64,000 nucleotides of DNA from Tubiluchus corallicola (taxonomy: Eukaryota > Priapulida > Priapulimorpha > Priapulimorphida > Tubiluchidae), in the NCBI GenBank assembly GCA_030141605.1, contig JAQGDQ010002370.1, forward strand, positions 277,167 to 341,166, given 5' to 3'. Below, one piece after another: positions 14,090-27,500 of the stretch (the first letter of the stretch is position 1; each line of letters begins with the position of its first letter). The translations under genes were made by a program, and so were the position numbers. The notes under the pieces are model-generated. The model was not told the origin of the DNA. It did not search any database and was given only the letters and a program-made list of their open reading frames with translations.

Positions 14090-14191
14090 GATAACATGTA
14101 TCTGAACATCGGTTTGTTATTTGTGCTTCTAGTCAGACATAGGTTTCTGGATTTCAGCATTCTGTCATTCTGCACCAGGAAAGCAAGCTAG
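14090..14191 (+). pseudogene. Orphan last exon of a White-like ABCG gene
   Basis: Open for 33 codons plus TAG, 102 bp, exactly the length of the last exon of copies A and B. It reads DNMYLNIGLLFVL and ends CTRKAS, against [13 protein letters not shown] and QTRNKG in copy A. Similarity continues past the stop: both have ggttgatg and then ttaaag(t/c)gcaaaattaaa. The base pair before it is GG (ttttttcgg|gat) where copies A and B have an AG acceptor, so it cannot be spliced normally at this site. No other exon of the gene is visible between 8829 and 15194. Most likely a relic of unequal exchange or a mostly deleted third copy. An alternative terminal exon using another acceptor is less likely. 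Confidence 0.8.
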
Positions 14192-14461
14192 GTTGATGTG
14201 ACGTCTGCTGGTCTGGTCTTTAAAGCGCAAAATTAAAAACCCTTAATTATCTAAGTTTTGAAAATCTAAATTAGGTTGAATTTAATCTGAATATATTGAT
14301 TTGTTTCAAAACTGTAAGAGTTTTAAAGATATGCTTTAAATTTCCTGAATCAAGGCTGAATTTAGACTGGTATACATGAGACACGCTGTCAAAGGTGGTA
14401 ATTGATGTTTGATTCTAGCTGTTAATCACACTATGTCTCATCTAGAATGATTTATTTACTT

Positions 14462-14514
<53 letters not shown>

Positions 14515-15194
14515 CCGCGTAGGTGCGTGCGTGTAGTTGTACATAATTCTTTGTGATGCAATAAAAACTGTATAACGTTTTGTATTAAAATATTTGTGTA
14601 CGCAAACCTGGTTATTTTTACTTGCTGTTTTTATACCGTATTCACACTCACGCGTGCACTTGTTTAATTATTACAGGTATCATAAATTTTTGTTTACTAA
14701 AAACAACAGTCCTGCATATATTATACTTTGGATGGCTACTTTGTACTTTCACCTACTAATTATGCTTGCTAAATGGTTAATTTATTAGATTTTTTGGTAA
14801 GAATGCATGATAAATTACAAAAAAATCACAATCACAATGCATGTGTATGTGCTTCACAATACTACAACAACACTGTTTTACGAAGAATGTTAGCTATATA
14901 TCAGCCTTGTCAAAGTCACAATTAAGCGATCGAGTGTGTAGCCAAGGTCACATAGGTATTCTATTTAATTAAATTAATATGTTTTTCACCCTTAATTATT
15001 GAAATAGAGCATTTATCGCATTTACAAAATTATTTCGCGTAGCTTGAATTCACTCTGAAATTACATTTGCATGCGTGGAACGAATTAATTAGGACTTGCG
15101 TGATCATTTTGTTTTTGTTATTGCGCTTCAAGAAGGTTTGAGATTAATATTTTAGAACAGACCACTGCTGTCTTTTAATGAGCACTTTGCTAGA
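14192..15194. other. Upstream region of copy B
   Basis: About 1 kb between the orphan exon and the copy B start codon. It contains the TG microsatellite at 14463-14513. The copy B promoter is expected here or further left, but I see no convincing TATA box or other core element. No gene is seen. Confidence 0.4.
14463..14513. repeat. (TG)n microsatellite
   Basis: About 25 GT units about 700 bp upstream of the copy B start codon; followed by a degenerate GTGCGTGCGTG tail. Confidence 0.95.
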
Positions 15195-15422
15195 ATGGCT
15201 GCTTCGCTTCACGAACCTATTATTCACGATGATCAGTTAAATGTAGATGTAGATGGCATTGAAAACAAAGCCTATGAAGAAAGTCTGGGTGAAGTGGAAC
15301 ATGATTTGGAACCAGCTGTTCAATTCGAAACAAGGGACATCAAGCTGCTTGACCGCCTAGCTACATGTGTGCTTGGTATTAGTGAGGTTGAAACGGTAAG
15401 TGACATTATTATTATTATTATT

Positions 15423-15509
<87 letters not shown>

Positions 15510-18500
15510 TATCATTATTATTAATATTATTATCGAAGTAGCTATCTGCTAAGGTCCATTACATATATAAACGAGGGCTCATTTTGTAACAGTACATGCT
15601 TATGAAACAAAACTACTGCAGTACTGAACATTATTGAGCCCAAATTTTTGTGCACTTAATGTGAGAATATTATTTTTTAAACAACATGTCGAATAGTCTA
15701 ATAGCAGGTTGATGATAATAGATAAAAAATCTGCTGCTAGAAACGATTTGCCGGTTAGCTAATTAGCCACAATGGCCTCTACAAAAATTCTTTTTGAGGC
15801 TATTAATGGCATCCCTAAAAATATGTTAGTTACAATCGCCTAGCTTTTCAGTTAAGTAAGCTAAACCTTCAGAGAGATAGAGGACTTTAGGAGTGATAAG
15901 CAAAATTATTATCAGTTGTAGAAGAAGCTTTCCGAGTGGATGAAATGCAGGAAATGCTGCAGTGTTTGGGGCTTCAAACCTAACACAAACTAGGCACAGT
16001 AGTACAAACTACGTACATTTCATAAACCGGCCCTTTTCGTGTCAGTTAGTTACGTTTCATTTTGTGCACTCTTAATCCGACGTCCAACTTTTTCAGATTA
16101 CCTTAACTTGGGAGGAAATAAATGTATGGACACATCATGAAAGTCACAACTCAAATATGGGTTACCAACGAAAACGGACACACGCGAAGCATGTTCTTCG
16201 AAATGGTATTATTGTTTTGATGTTTATTTTGTGTAAGTTTATTTATGTAGGACAAGAATGACAGTGAGTTTTCTTTCTTCTTATCACAGCACCATAATTG
16301 ATGCTTTTCAGCTACCAACCAAATGTAGCTCTTCATTTTTATAGACAATTATTCTTCCTTAGATGAAAAGCAATGTGAAGCAATAATTGAATAAGCAAAA
16401 CAGTGTAGCGAACACGATTATTTCTGTTAAGTTTATGTTTGAAAGGAGAGAAATTAGTGCGAATAGTTTGCTTAAAACCGCAAGATTACACCACAATACT
16501 TAAGTATGTAAAACCCCATTACTAAATGCTTTTACTAGTAACTAAGGTTTGAACACAACATTTCGACAGCATTGTCAGGTGCCTAAAAATTTAAAACAGT
16601 ACTATTAACCTAATTTATTAGTGCGTTAAAATAAAAAATAAATTAGTAATTCTTTGAAAGATGATATAACGAATTTGACCAATTAAACTACATACGTAAA
16701 TTGACAACACAATTTTCATAAACATAATCTAAACCAAACAGATATCTACTTAAACAGAATGTGAGGGCGTAAAATTAACAAACTGTACAGTCAAGTTTAT
16801 GAAACGTAGTATTATCATGTTATAGTTACTGGATATGTAGAAGGTGGAACTCTGCTAGCCATTATGGGAGCCAGGTAATCTTTATCATTTTCTTTATGAT
16901 TGCAGTTTTTTTCAAAGTAATCATCGCTGTTACTGTCTTCATCTCTTCATCATCCCTGTCAAAACATTGTCGTCATTGTCGTTATCATTGTTGTCACCGA
17001 CATCATCATCGTTATTATCTTCGTCATCACTTGACATCATCATCATTTTGTCGTCGTCGTCATCGTGGTCTTCAAGGTATAATCATATATGAATAATACT
17101 TCACCAAAGTTATAAGCCTATGCACAGATGAATAATTCAATTTAAGAAGAGTAAAACTTACAGAGATCTATCTGTTGACGATAATGTAATTTTATTAGAA
17201 TTTGCAACAAATCAACTAAAAATTTTCAAGTGTTGGACTTATAATACAGTTATTAACTAAATTTGCAAGTGGTTTTTATTTAATTGTAAATTTACAAATA
17301 AATAGAGCTTCAGTCTTTTTGCCTAATGTGAATATAATAATTGTAAATTGATTTTTATTGTATTGCCAACAATCATCAGTAGCTTAGCTTCTATTGTTTC
17401 GTACGCGATATCGGGAGCTGCATCCTTAAAGTCGGATTAGTTGGCTACTGCGAATCCATACTTCGTAAATATAAACAGTTGTGCTACTCGTCACGCGTGG
17501 TAGTGGGACGGGCAATCCGATTGTCGATATAATACTGTCGCTATTATTTTGTTTTATTGCACATGGTACATAATCACATGTTACATGTTAAATGTAAATG
17601 TGTATTAGACTAAATTAAATGTGTATTGTTCTTTGCATTAAGATGTAATAAATAAGTGTAAATCTAAATTTCAGTGGTTCTGGGAAAAGTACACTATTAA
17701 ATGTGCTTACGCACAGGCACACTAGTGCGTTTACTCTGCATGGTACGGTGAAAATAAATGGCCATTTTCTTGGACCTGGCATACGATCTATTTCAGCCTA
17801 TGTCCAGCAAGACGATCTCTTTCTTGGTATGCTTACCGTGAGAGAACATTTAAAGTTTCAGGTAGGCCTACTTTTTGATACTTTTTTCTGAAAACAAGCT
17901 TAATCACTTGAAAACAGTTACTCAGCTTGTCTACATAACTAAAACAACAATAGTACTCTCATCATGTGTTAGTTGCGGTAGACAGAATAGAATACTATAT
18001 GTAGGCAATTTACCTAAGTAGATTGGAAACCTTACTCGCTCAATAGTAATGATTAAAATAAAACGTTAGTTGTATTTATTATTTAAAATTTATCGCAAAT
18101 GATGCCCTCTGACTGACCAAGCTGCTGAGTTTGAAGCAGCAGCAAATTAGTTGCATTACAAGTAATAAAATTCAGGTGCTTTCGAGAAAAATGAGTAAAC
18201 GCGATAATAGTCAAAATTGAACTAAACCAATTTATTTCGTGCATTTCTAGTGATAAAATCCAGCTGCTTTCGCCGAATGGGTAACTCAATAACATTCAAG
18301 GTTGAACCTAAGGTCCTATTTATTGAAGTACAGACTCATTCACACACATTCGTGTTACTCAACCTCTTGATCTTCCTCCTCCGTACATTTTATATGTAAT
18401 GTATTATAGCAGACGTTTCATTTACCACCGTGAATCCTTAAAATTCACGTGAGCAACAGAAAACTCAAAGATATAACAGTCCGAATTTTAAAACTTTTCT

Positions 18501-21500
18501 GTTCTGCTATTTTAAAAGCAAAGTTGGGAGAATACGTAGAATGATTGGCTGGTTTTAATAAACATTTCTTCAATTTATAGGCTCTTTTAAGGATGGATGA
18601 AAAGTTATCTTACCAACAGCGTATGGAAAAAGTAGAAGAGGCGTTGATTGAAGTAACGAATATTTATTACATTTAATTGCTAAATTTTGGAGAAAAGGCT
18701 AATAAAGTAGATGTCGTTTTTAAGCTATCATGTGCAAAAAAATTCCACGCAACATATGAACAAAATTCTATTTGTTTTAAAGTAGGCAAATTACAGCAGC
18801 TTGAAACTCTAGTTTTCTCTCAAGCGAAACTCTGATTTCCCGTAAAAACTTTTGAAGTACTATAAAATTTTTATACTGCTACTTTTAAAAAACTGCAGCA
18901 ATTAATATTAATTTTATAGTCATCTGAGCATCTTATTCAGTTACGATGATACTAACTATGAAATAAAAAAACTAAAAGGTCTGAAAAGTGAAAATTTTAT
19001 GTATGTTTCAAGCCAGAACATGAACTAAAGCGATTTCATTAAATATTGCAGTTTAGTCTCAAGTCATGCGAGAATACGCTGATTGGTATTCCTGGCAGAA
19101 TGAAAGGCATTTCAGGAGGAGAGAAAAAACGTCTCGCGTTTGCGTGTGAAGTACGTACGCTCTTATTTAAAGCATGCATGCTTAACTTTAATTTCTTATG
19201 TATGGGTATTCGGTGGAATTCCTATGAGAATACCTTTTGTGGAAAAATGAATGGAATTGGAATAAAAATTAAATTCCTGTAGAAAGGGGAATTCCCAGAG
19301 TTCTACATATTAGAAGGTATAAATTCCTATTCACGCTTTCTTATGTATAGGATTCCGTTCATACCCTTTATATAAAAACTCAATTTTGTTGCCATTACAT
19401 GCTGGGGAAGAACAAAAATAGTATTTAAACATATACGAAAATCCCCTTTTCTGTTAGCACCAAATGAATGTTCTAAGTTTAGTAACAATAATCAAGCATT
19501 TTTAAAGAGTTCAATACCACCAAAACTAGCCAAATCTTTAGCTCTTTTTTTAAACCAACTTGAACATCCAATTTGCAGTTAGAGCTTTTCGGATGTTGGC
19601 AAAAGTAGCCGTGACCCAAAGGAACTAGGAACTTGAAATTCCAACAGTGTTTTTATTAGAGATAGGAGATTAGAGAATTGAGATAAGATGAGATTGTACA
19701 CATTTTTGCTTGTTTGCATCCAACGTTTGTCTTCATATACCCACATGGCAAGCTTAAACTGTAACTCACGCTCAGCATTTTTCAATATATGAGTTACAGT
19801 CGCTGATCAGTTATGATAATATTGTATTCCTATACTAATAGAGCGAAGGCTATGGCCGTCTCAAAACTAAACTCTATCTAGAGGCATCGTCTGTTGAATC
19901 ATAATTTATTTAAGCTTTTTTCTAATTACTAGGTGTTAACAGACCCAAAGTTAATGTTTTGTGACGAACCGACTTCTGGCTTAGATTCTTTTATGGCACA
20001 AAATGTTGTCATGGTCATGAAAGACATGGCTAGTAAAGGACGAACTATTCTGTGTACCATACATCAGCCTGCGTCGGAATTGTACGCTATGTTTGACAGG
20101 TAAAGTACGACTGTTATAGATTTCTTTATTGTACCAGTTTTGCCTATCCAGACTACCAAATGAATTTGTTTTGCTTATGGATTTTTGGTTTTCTAAAATG
20201 TGTTGATTTGGATGCGAAGTACACATACTTCAGATTTGCTCGAGAATAACGAAGGGTAAAAGGTGCCCAAACTAGTTTTGAAAACATTTGTATTGAAAAT
20301 TGCAACATTTGGCTACATGGTTTTATTCAGCCTCTAACAACCATAAAACTACATAACATCACTTGAAAATTCAAGTGACTTTAATTAAGTTATCAACTAG
20401 CAATAGTCACAGCTAAAAAACCAGATGGTAACCCGTAAAGCAAAAAACACATTCCATTCCTTTATTATTTTGGATTCCTGATAATGAAGGTTATGAAGGA
20501 ATAATGTTGCATTCAAGTTACGGTGTTTACGGTTTTCAGGCTGCTGTTGATGGCAGAAGGCAGAGTAGCATATTTGGGTTCAACGAAAGCTCTTCATGGA
20601 TATTTTGATAGTCTGAATTTGAGATGCCCCCCAAAATTCAACCCTGCAGACTATTATGTGGACATTCTAGCCGTCATTCCGGCAAAAGAAACGCAATGCA
20701 GAGATAAAATTGAGGTTCGTGTATTTCTGATGGAAGTATAAACGTGGTTATGCAAAGGGATGAGGAGTAAAAAAAATTAAACGGGTGTAAAAATTTACCA
20801 GGATTGATAGTTAAGATAATTAAGAACTATAATTTGTAATCGCTATAACCCGTGAAGAGTTCTTCGGCTGTCAGTGGCAAAATCGTGCAACTTTCTTTTC
20901 ATTACTAAACTCCTAATTACTATACAGCTTAATTACTGGAGAGCCCTCGGTTCGAAACGCCAAATTTTTGGGCATCTTTCTGATTATCCTTGGCGTAATT
21001 TTATAAATTCTATAATTTTATCACTGACCGATTTGAAATTTGTCATTAACTTCCACATAGTTGTGTGTAGCTTTGTAATGTTTTAAAAGTTTGGTGTCCA
21101 GCTAAAATGGTTTACGAACTAAGTCTAAATACCACGATAACCATAAAAAATCCCTTTCCCAAGTTTAAAATTTGCTTATGGCATATAACGTGATCAATCT
21201 AAAAGCGCCTATCAGTCAAAGAATGGTAAAGAGTGTGGACATTTTTTAGAAAATCTGCGACGCATTTGAGATATCAGCAGAACGTGGAGTAATAAAACAA
21301 GTGATTAAGGAGGACAACGAGAACAAGCAACTCTATGACGTAAGAATTCTTAGTTATTCTTAATTATTGCACTTAAACTGAAGCAACTACACTTAAACAA
21401 ATATGTAATATAGACTAGAGTAAACTCATATTTTTGTAACTATATGTTTTCGTACATATACAATTTTATTTTGTTTTTTCAGTTTGGTGAACTGTTGGTT

Positions 21501-24500
21501 TATGGATCGCCGTAAGTATATTGTTATTTGAAACATGAAAGCTTAATTATAATTAGTGACTTAATTTAATTTTCCATCCTAGTATGTGTCTTACACCTAG
21601 TTAATAATAAATAGTATTTTATTAGGGTTGACATTTATTGTCTTAAACACTAATAAAACATCAATACATTCTCTAATGTATGCTTTTGAGGAAAGAATAA
21701 AAACGTCAATTAGTATCTACGATTAAGTCTTAATCTTTGTTTTATTAGGTTAAAACTTTTGGCATATTTCACATACAAATTATATCCTTTGACTGCCCAG
21801 GTACAAAGCAAGTTGGCTAAAGCAGCTGATGGCGCTCACACAAAGATCATTTACCACTGAGATTCGAGATCCACAGGCTGTTAAAATTACTGTAATTCAA
21901 ACTATTGTAAGTCTGCTTAATTATGGTCTGCTTAATATTGGTTTCAACTATAATTTTTTTTGTCATATAAATTATAGGAGTAGAATATTTAAACTGTCTT
22001 TACTTTGGATTTTATTCGAACAACAGTAATTAGGAAGCGCTAGTTTCTGCATGTTGAAGTGTTATTTGTGAGTATTATGGGTAATTAATGTCCGTTTAGA
22101 TTGTAGGGTATACCCGATGATTAGTTGTGAAAGTGAGTGGCAAGCTTTCCTGGTAGTCTGTGCACGCGTGAATGACCGCTTTATGCGATACTGATGAATT
22201 CAAATTGTATAATTCTTGAGTGACGCGCTTTGTGATGAGATATTTACCCAATCAAAAGTCTGTTTCTTAATGTGGCCACAGTGCTTTTGTTGATTAGTTT
22301 TGTTTTCCATCAGGAAAAGCGATGGTCTAGACGCGCGACGCTTGCTAGGACAGGATGACATCAAGAATGACAACTCTGAATGTCATTCAGTCATTACAGA
22401 GATGTCCGATAGTCTAAACAAACGTCATTGGAGTGAAATTTCAGACTTTCCCTGTTGATCACAATCACATGCTACATGTAGTTACACCGTCACATTCTAC
22501 CTGTCAAATCAAATCAAAAGTGTAGGATTACTACGAAAAGCTAAACTAAGCTCATATAGTGTCTAAACAAGGAATGCAACCAGACTTATAATTATTTTCA
22601 GGACCGATTATTTCACCTAAACTTTCTACAGATGACGCCACTTTGCTGTGTCAGAACTGATTTCGGTTATTTGTTGTAGTCGTAGAGTTTATTACTGAGC
22701 TTTATCCATTATAAGCAAACAAAAAACAAAATTTTGCAGATAATTGAGATATGACAAATTAAACTTGTAAAGGAAACATAATAAATTTCATAAGAGGTAC
22801 GTTTAGTAGCTCAGGTCTAGTGTATACTCTCGTTTAGATATATTAATAAATTATAGACAATATTTATTTATGAAAACGGTTTTAACACAAATTTTTCAGG
22901 TAAATGCGGTGATGGTTGGAATGATGTACTTGCAACAGAAATTAAATCAGGAAGCCATTCAAAACATTTCCGGTTTTGTACTTCTCTTGGTCATGATGAC
23001 TCTAATGCAGAACATGTTTTCAATTCTCCTGGCAAGTAGATGTTTGCTGTTTCACAGTTTCATAGAAAATATTTTACTTTAACGAAATAGTTGCGTATAG
23101 GCCTTGCGTTAGCTTTAACAATATAACTTGTATCATATTTGCAAGTTTGTTTATGTTTATATAGTAAGGTACGCTGCGAGCACTTGCTAATAGGGCATAC
23201 TTGTTTTGACACTACTTATGGCAGGAAAGCAACGTTGCGTATACTAAGGATAATTCATCTGAGATGAAAGAGTGAATTTCAGGGACGTCTTAATCAAAAA
23301 CCGCCAGAAGCAGCGTTCCTTAACTTTGGTATACGAAATATTACAACTTTAAAATCAGACTGTATGATAAAAACACTATTACCACTTTAACATTACACCT
23401 TATGACTTGGTTAACTTGGACCTTTTTTGCTAAGATGCCGTCATAAAATTGACCTATTTTTCAGGTATTTTGCGAGGAGAGTCTAATAATTATGAGAGAA
23501 CACTTTAATGGTGACTATAGGCTTGACACGTATTATCTTAGCAAAATGTTTGCACAGGTATGCGTTCTGACATTCGCTTTGTTAACGAAATTACCAAACA
23601 ACTGTTACGTGATTATGTTAAACTGATAACACGTCGTTGTAGGCCTATCAAAATTTAATTAGGCATGAGTAAAATTTTACCTTGCCTGGCGTCTGTTCTT
23701 GCCCGCTCGAACGGTCTTGTGCCAAAGTAATTGCACTTGGCCGCTAGAAGTATACAGTATAACGTACATCATTGAATTCCTTAGCTCGACATTGCTCATT
23801 TCTGTCTTCTACATGTACATGCACTTGCTAAAATTGAAAAAATGATGCAAAGTTGAAGATGAAAATGAATTGTTGATGGTAGACATGCAGTTCGCTGTTT
23901 ATATATATATGAAAAGAATCGGATGAGAAAAAAGGATAGATTTAAATGATTGTAACTTTAATAACTAATTCCGAAAAAACAGATTCGATAGTAACTGTAA
24001 AACTTAAAGCATAGAGCCAAAGCAGTTTGTTAAAAAAGTTAATCTAGTCAGTTGGGAAGTAACGAGAAATTCATCGCAGTTTGTGGCACTAATGAATACC
24101 AAAAGTAGCTTAATAGAAATGAATGTATTAGAAAGTATTTTTCATCAAAACAGAAAACAGTGCGTATATGATATTCTGCAAAAAGATGTTTTATTTAAAT
24201 GTGTCTTGTTCATAAAGCCACGGTTCCTCTCCTTCTCCAAGTGATAGTGATTCCGATTTGTTTACTGCGTATGCCTGTGTCTGTACCTAAACCAACGGCG
24301 TATCCGCTATGCTAAAGAATTGAAAGCCGTAAAAAACGTTAGTATAGTTTCGCACAGGGTTGAACATCATGCGCTCGCAAGCAAACCGCATGCGTTTTCC
24401 CTACACTAAAGAACCATGCATGTGAAGTAATATTCCACATACATGATCTATATAAACGCAATATTTTAACAACGTTAATAATAAAAATAAATTTACATTA

Positions 24501-27500
24501 TAAAATTTTTCGACAATATTGCATGGAATCATAGGTGGCTTTAGGGTGGGATTTAATTGTTTATACGTCATCCTCTTTGATGAGGCACTAGCTCTAGTTG
24601 TATCTATCAATTTTTCGGGATCACTAGATAAAATAATCTATGTGACAGCCGGCTGGTTAATTGGCAAGATACTTTGCTAGGTTTGAGTTAACATTTCTTG
24701 CGATGTGGAAACATTGCATTAATGGTTTGTGACTGAGCTGATATATTTTCGTAATTCCCGGTTTCACTGCTGTAAAAACACCTGCTAGTAGGGCAGAATC
24801 TAAAACTTTTTTCTTGACCCAAAAAGGGTAATCTTTATTTTTATCTGTGAATGTGCGAAACTTAAGTACATGGGATTGCTTGACCTCTAAGCGATTTGCA
24901 ACTACAGAGCTCATCTTAGCATCAGCTGTAATCACAGACCGCAAATAAATATAGTGAGCTACCAACCATCTTGCCCTAGAGCTTTTAACGTGCGCACTAG
25001 TGGATTTGCGTAAATACAAAGGGTACATGAGCTGGGTGAACCCTGTTTCACGGCACAATTTGAACAAAAAGTTTTGTTTCCTAAAATACCCTGAGTTACA
25101 TACGCACGATTTGCTTTCAACATCGTTTTGCAACAAACCGTATTGTTTTAGTACTTTAATTAGAACACCTCTTTTAACGTTGTCCATACGCTTTTTGAAA
25201 GTCAACAAAAAGTTATACAGTTTTCTATTAGCTTTCTTGGCACTATAGATTAATAACCTCAAAGCAAGGATTTGTTATAAGGAGGTTGCGAATGTGGTTC
25301 CACTAACAGGATAGCGATTGGTCAGATGATCTGCGGTGTAGAAACGTTTGTACAAAAACGCAATCCATTGCGGTGTTACAAATGCCAAGAATTTGGTCAC
25401 ATCGCCAAACGGTGCAAAGAACCAGCAAAATGTGGCAGGTGCTCTTCTAAACACGAGACAAGCTCATGTAATTGTCTGATTGTGGTGACCAACACGCAAC
25501 GTGGAACAAGAAATGTCCAGCTTATATAGATGAGATAAACCGATTAAACCCTAACAATGGTTAATAATTCGCATAATTATCTAAGTCATATTGTCAAGTA
25601 AACATAAATTGTTTTTCAGACAGGTCACAATGCGCCTTAGACAATTATGCTAACTTGCGCAAATTCGACATCATTGCCTTACAAGAAATAAAATAAAGGG
25701 CGAATAAGAAAACTTCTTTAAAAAATCACAATTCATACGTTAAACCGTCTCAAGGAAACTCAGGAGGAGCTGCTGTTCTCGTCAGACATAGTATAACTGC
25801 TTGCAGAGTCTTTGAACTGGAATCACGAGAACTGGATGTGATTTGGGTTCTCCTACATTTTGGAAGTAAAAAGTTTTTAGTCAGCTCATTGTACAGCAAA
25901 CCAAGCCAATCATGCTTGATGAAAGCGTTTACTTTGAACTTTCAAAAAGCACTCGATTTTGCAGATCAGCAAAGTTTGTGCGGTGTATTAGCTGTTGGTG
26001 ATGTTAACGCTCGAAATTTTCTTTGGGACAAAGACTCAAATGAGCACGGGCGTATTTTACATCAAGCATTTTAGTGAGCCAACTTTCCAATATGTGTCTC
26101 GCAACAGTGTTATAGATCTCATTTTATGTTCAACTGGGTTTACTGCCCATTTGATGAGGCAGTATGTGGACAAAAAAAAACAGAATTGTTTACTAGTGCC
26201 CCACTAATGGGTCATTATCCCATTTTAGTATGTTTGATTGGTGCAACACTAATAGTGCTTATACCCGCACAGTAAACGACTTGAAAAATGGTAATTGGGT
26301 ACAGTAGTCTAGTGCTTTAGAGCATAATATAAGAGCAAAGTTTCCGGAATTTATTACACTTTTAAACGCAGATAATGCGGACAAGGTCAGGCAGCTTTTT
26401 TAAATACTGTTATAGAAGCAAACGCAAGATCGTTAATTAACAAACGGATATCAAAATACAGTAAGCCGTTTTGGAATTCAGCATTATTAGGTCTGTCTAA
26501 AAACCCCAGGGCGGCGCGCAAGAAATATTTACGTCTTTCTCACTACGAGAACAAGGTTGAATACATTATCTCTTTGATAGCAATATACAACACGAGACAA
26601 ATACATCCGCAATGCGTCTAATCTAAACGTGGAAAAAGGTAAAGATTTCTGGAAGACATATCACAGTGTATTTACTAAACAGGCCCAACAAAACATTGAT
26701 ATTTTAAAAGTAAACGGAAATTACTATGCCGGTGATGAAGAAAAATGTGACGTTTTATTTCGCACTTTCTTTACTGGGGAAACATATAAAGGCAGCAGGC
26801 TATGATACTCGTTGGTTTCAGGAAATTGAAGAGAACATGAAAAACTTTCAGTACATTGATAATGACAGCAGCTAATACAATAGCGACTTCACGATGAACG
26901 AACTAACAAAAAGGCATTAGGGCAGAAAACAAAAGCTTGGATAACCACTGTTGCCACCCACATATCTGAAAACTGCAGTGGGTGTCGGTTAAAATCCTGC
27001 CAAAGATTTGGTTGAGCGTATGTGTGGCATTCCCCCTTTGGATATTTTGTTCTCAGCCAATGTTTGCAGATTCATTTTAAAGTCACTGTCCCGATCAGGT
27101 GAAGACTTGGTTAAAGACAATATCTTATCAATGGAGCGGGAACTAAATAACAGTGTTTTTCATAAGCACTTTTTGACAAGTAACTTAACAGCAACTAAAT
27201 TTTTTCTGAGGACTATAAAAAACATTGGTATAGCAAGAAACGAAAACGTAAGCTATGTGGTTGAACGAACGTAATGCTGAAAGTGCTAATCCACTCAGGG
27301 CAGATCTCGATAAATGGCCGTCTGGAACCGCATAATACGATTCAGAGGCTTTTTTTAACGGAAGGAATACAGAAAATGCTATGTCTTCTCTCACAGCCCT
27401 GGTCTACCAACTGGTAGATATGGCAGAAGCTTAGAATCCCTTGCGCTCAACCTTTTACTTGGCAGAGGTTATAACTCCTTCTTATGTACAATTGGTCTAG

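Noticed and set aside
15396-15524. C-terminal poly-isoleucine extension of the 15195 frame
   Set aside because: A clean donor at 15396 and the in-frame exon at 16097 show that this is intron with an ATT microsatellite.
17400-17540. Inverted tcggatt/aatccga words in the intron before exon 17675
   Set aside because: Seven-base arms only, with no extended terminal repeat or target duplication.
19200-19370. Cluster of GGAATTCC and GGTATTC/GAATACC palindromes in a copy B intron
   Set aside because: Arms are short and repeated within an AT-rich stretch; no consistent element ends could be drawn.
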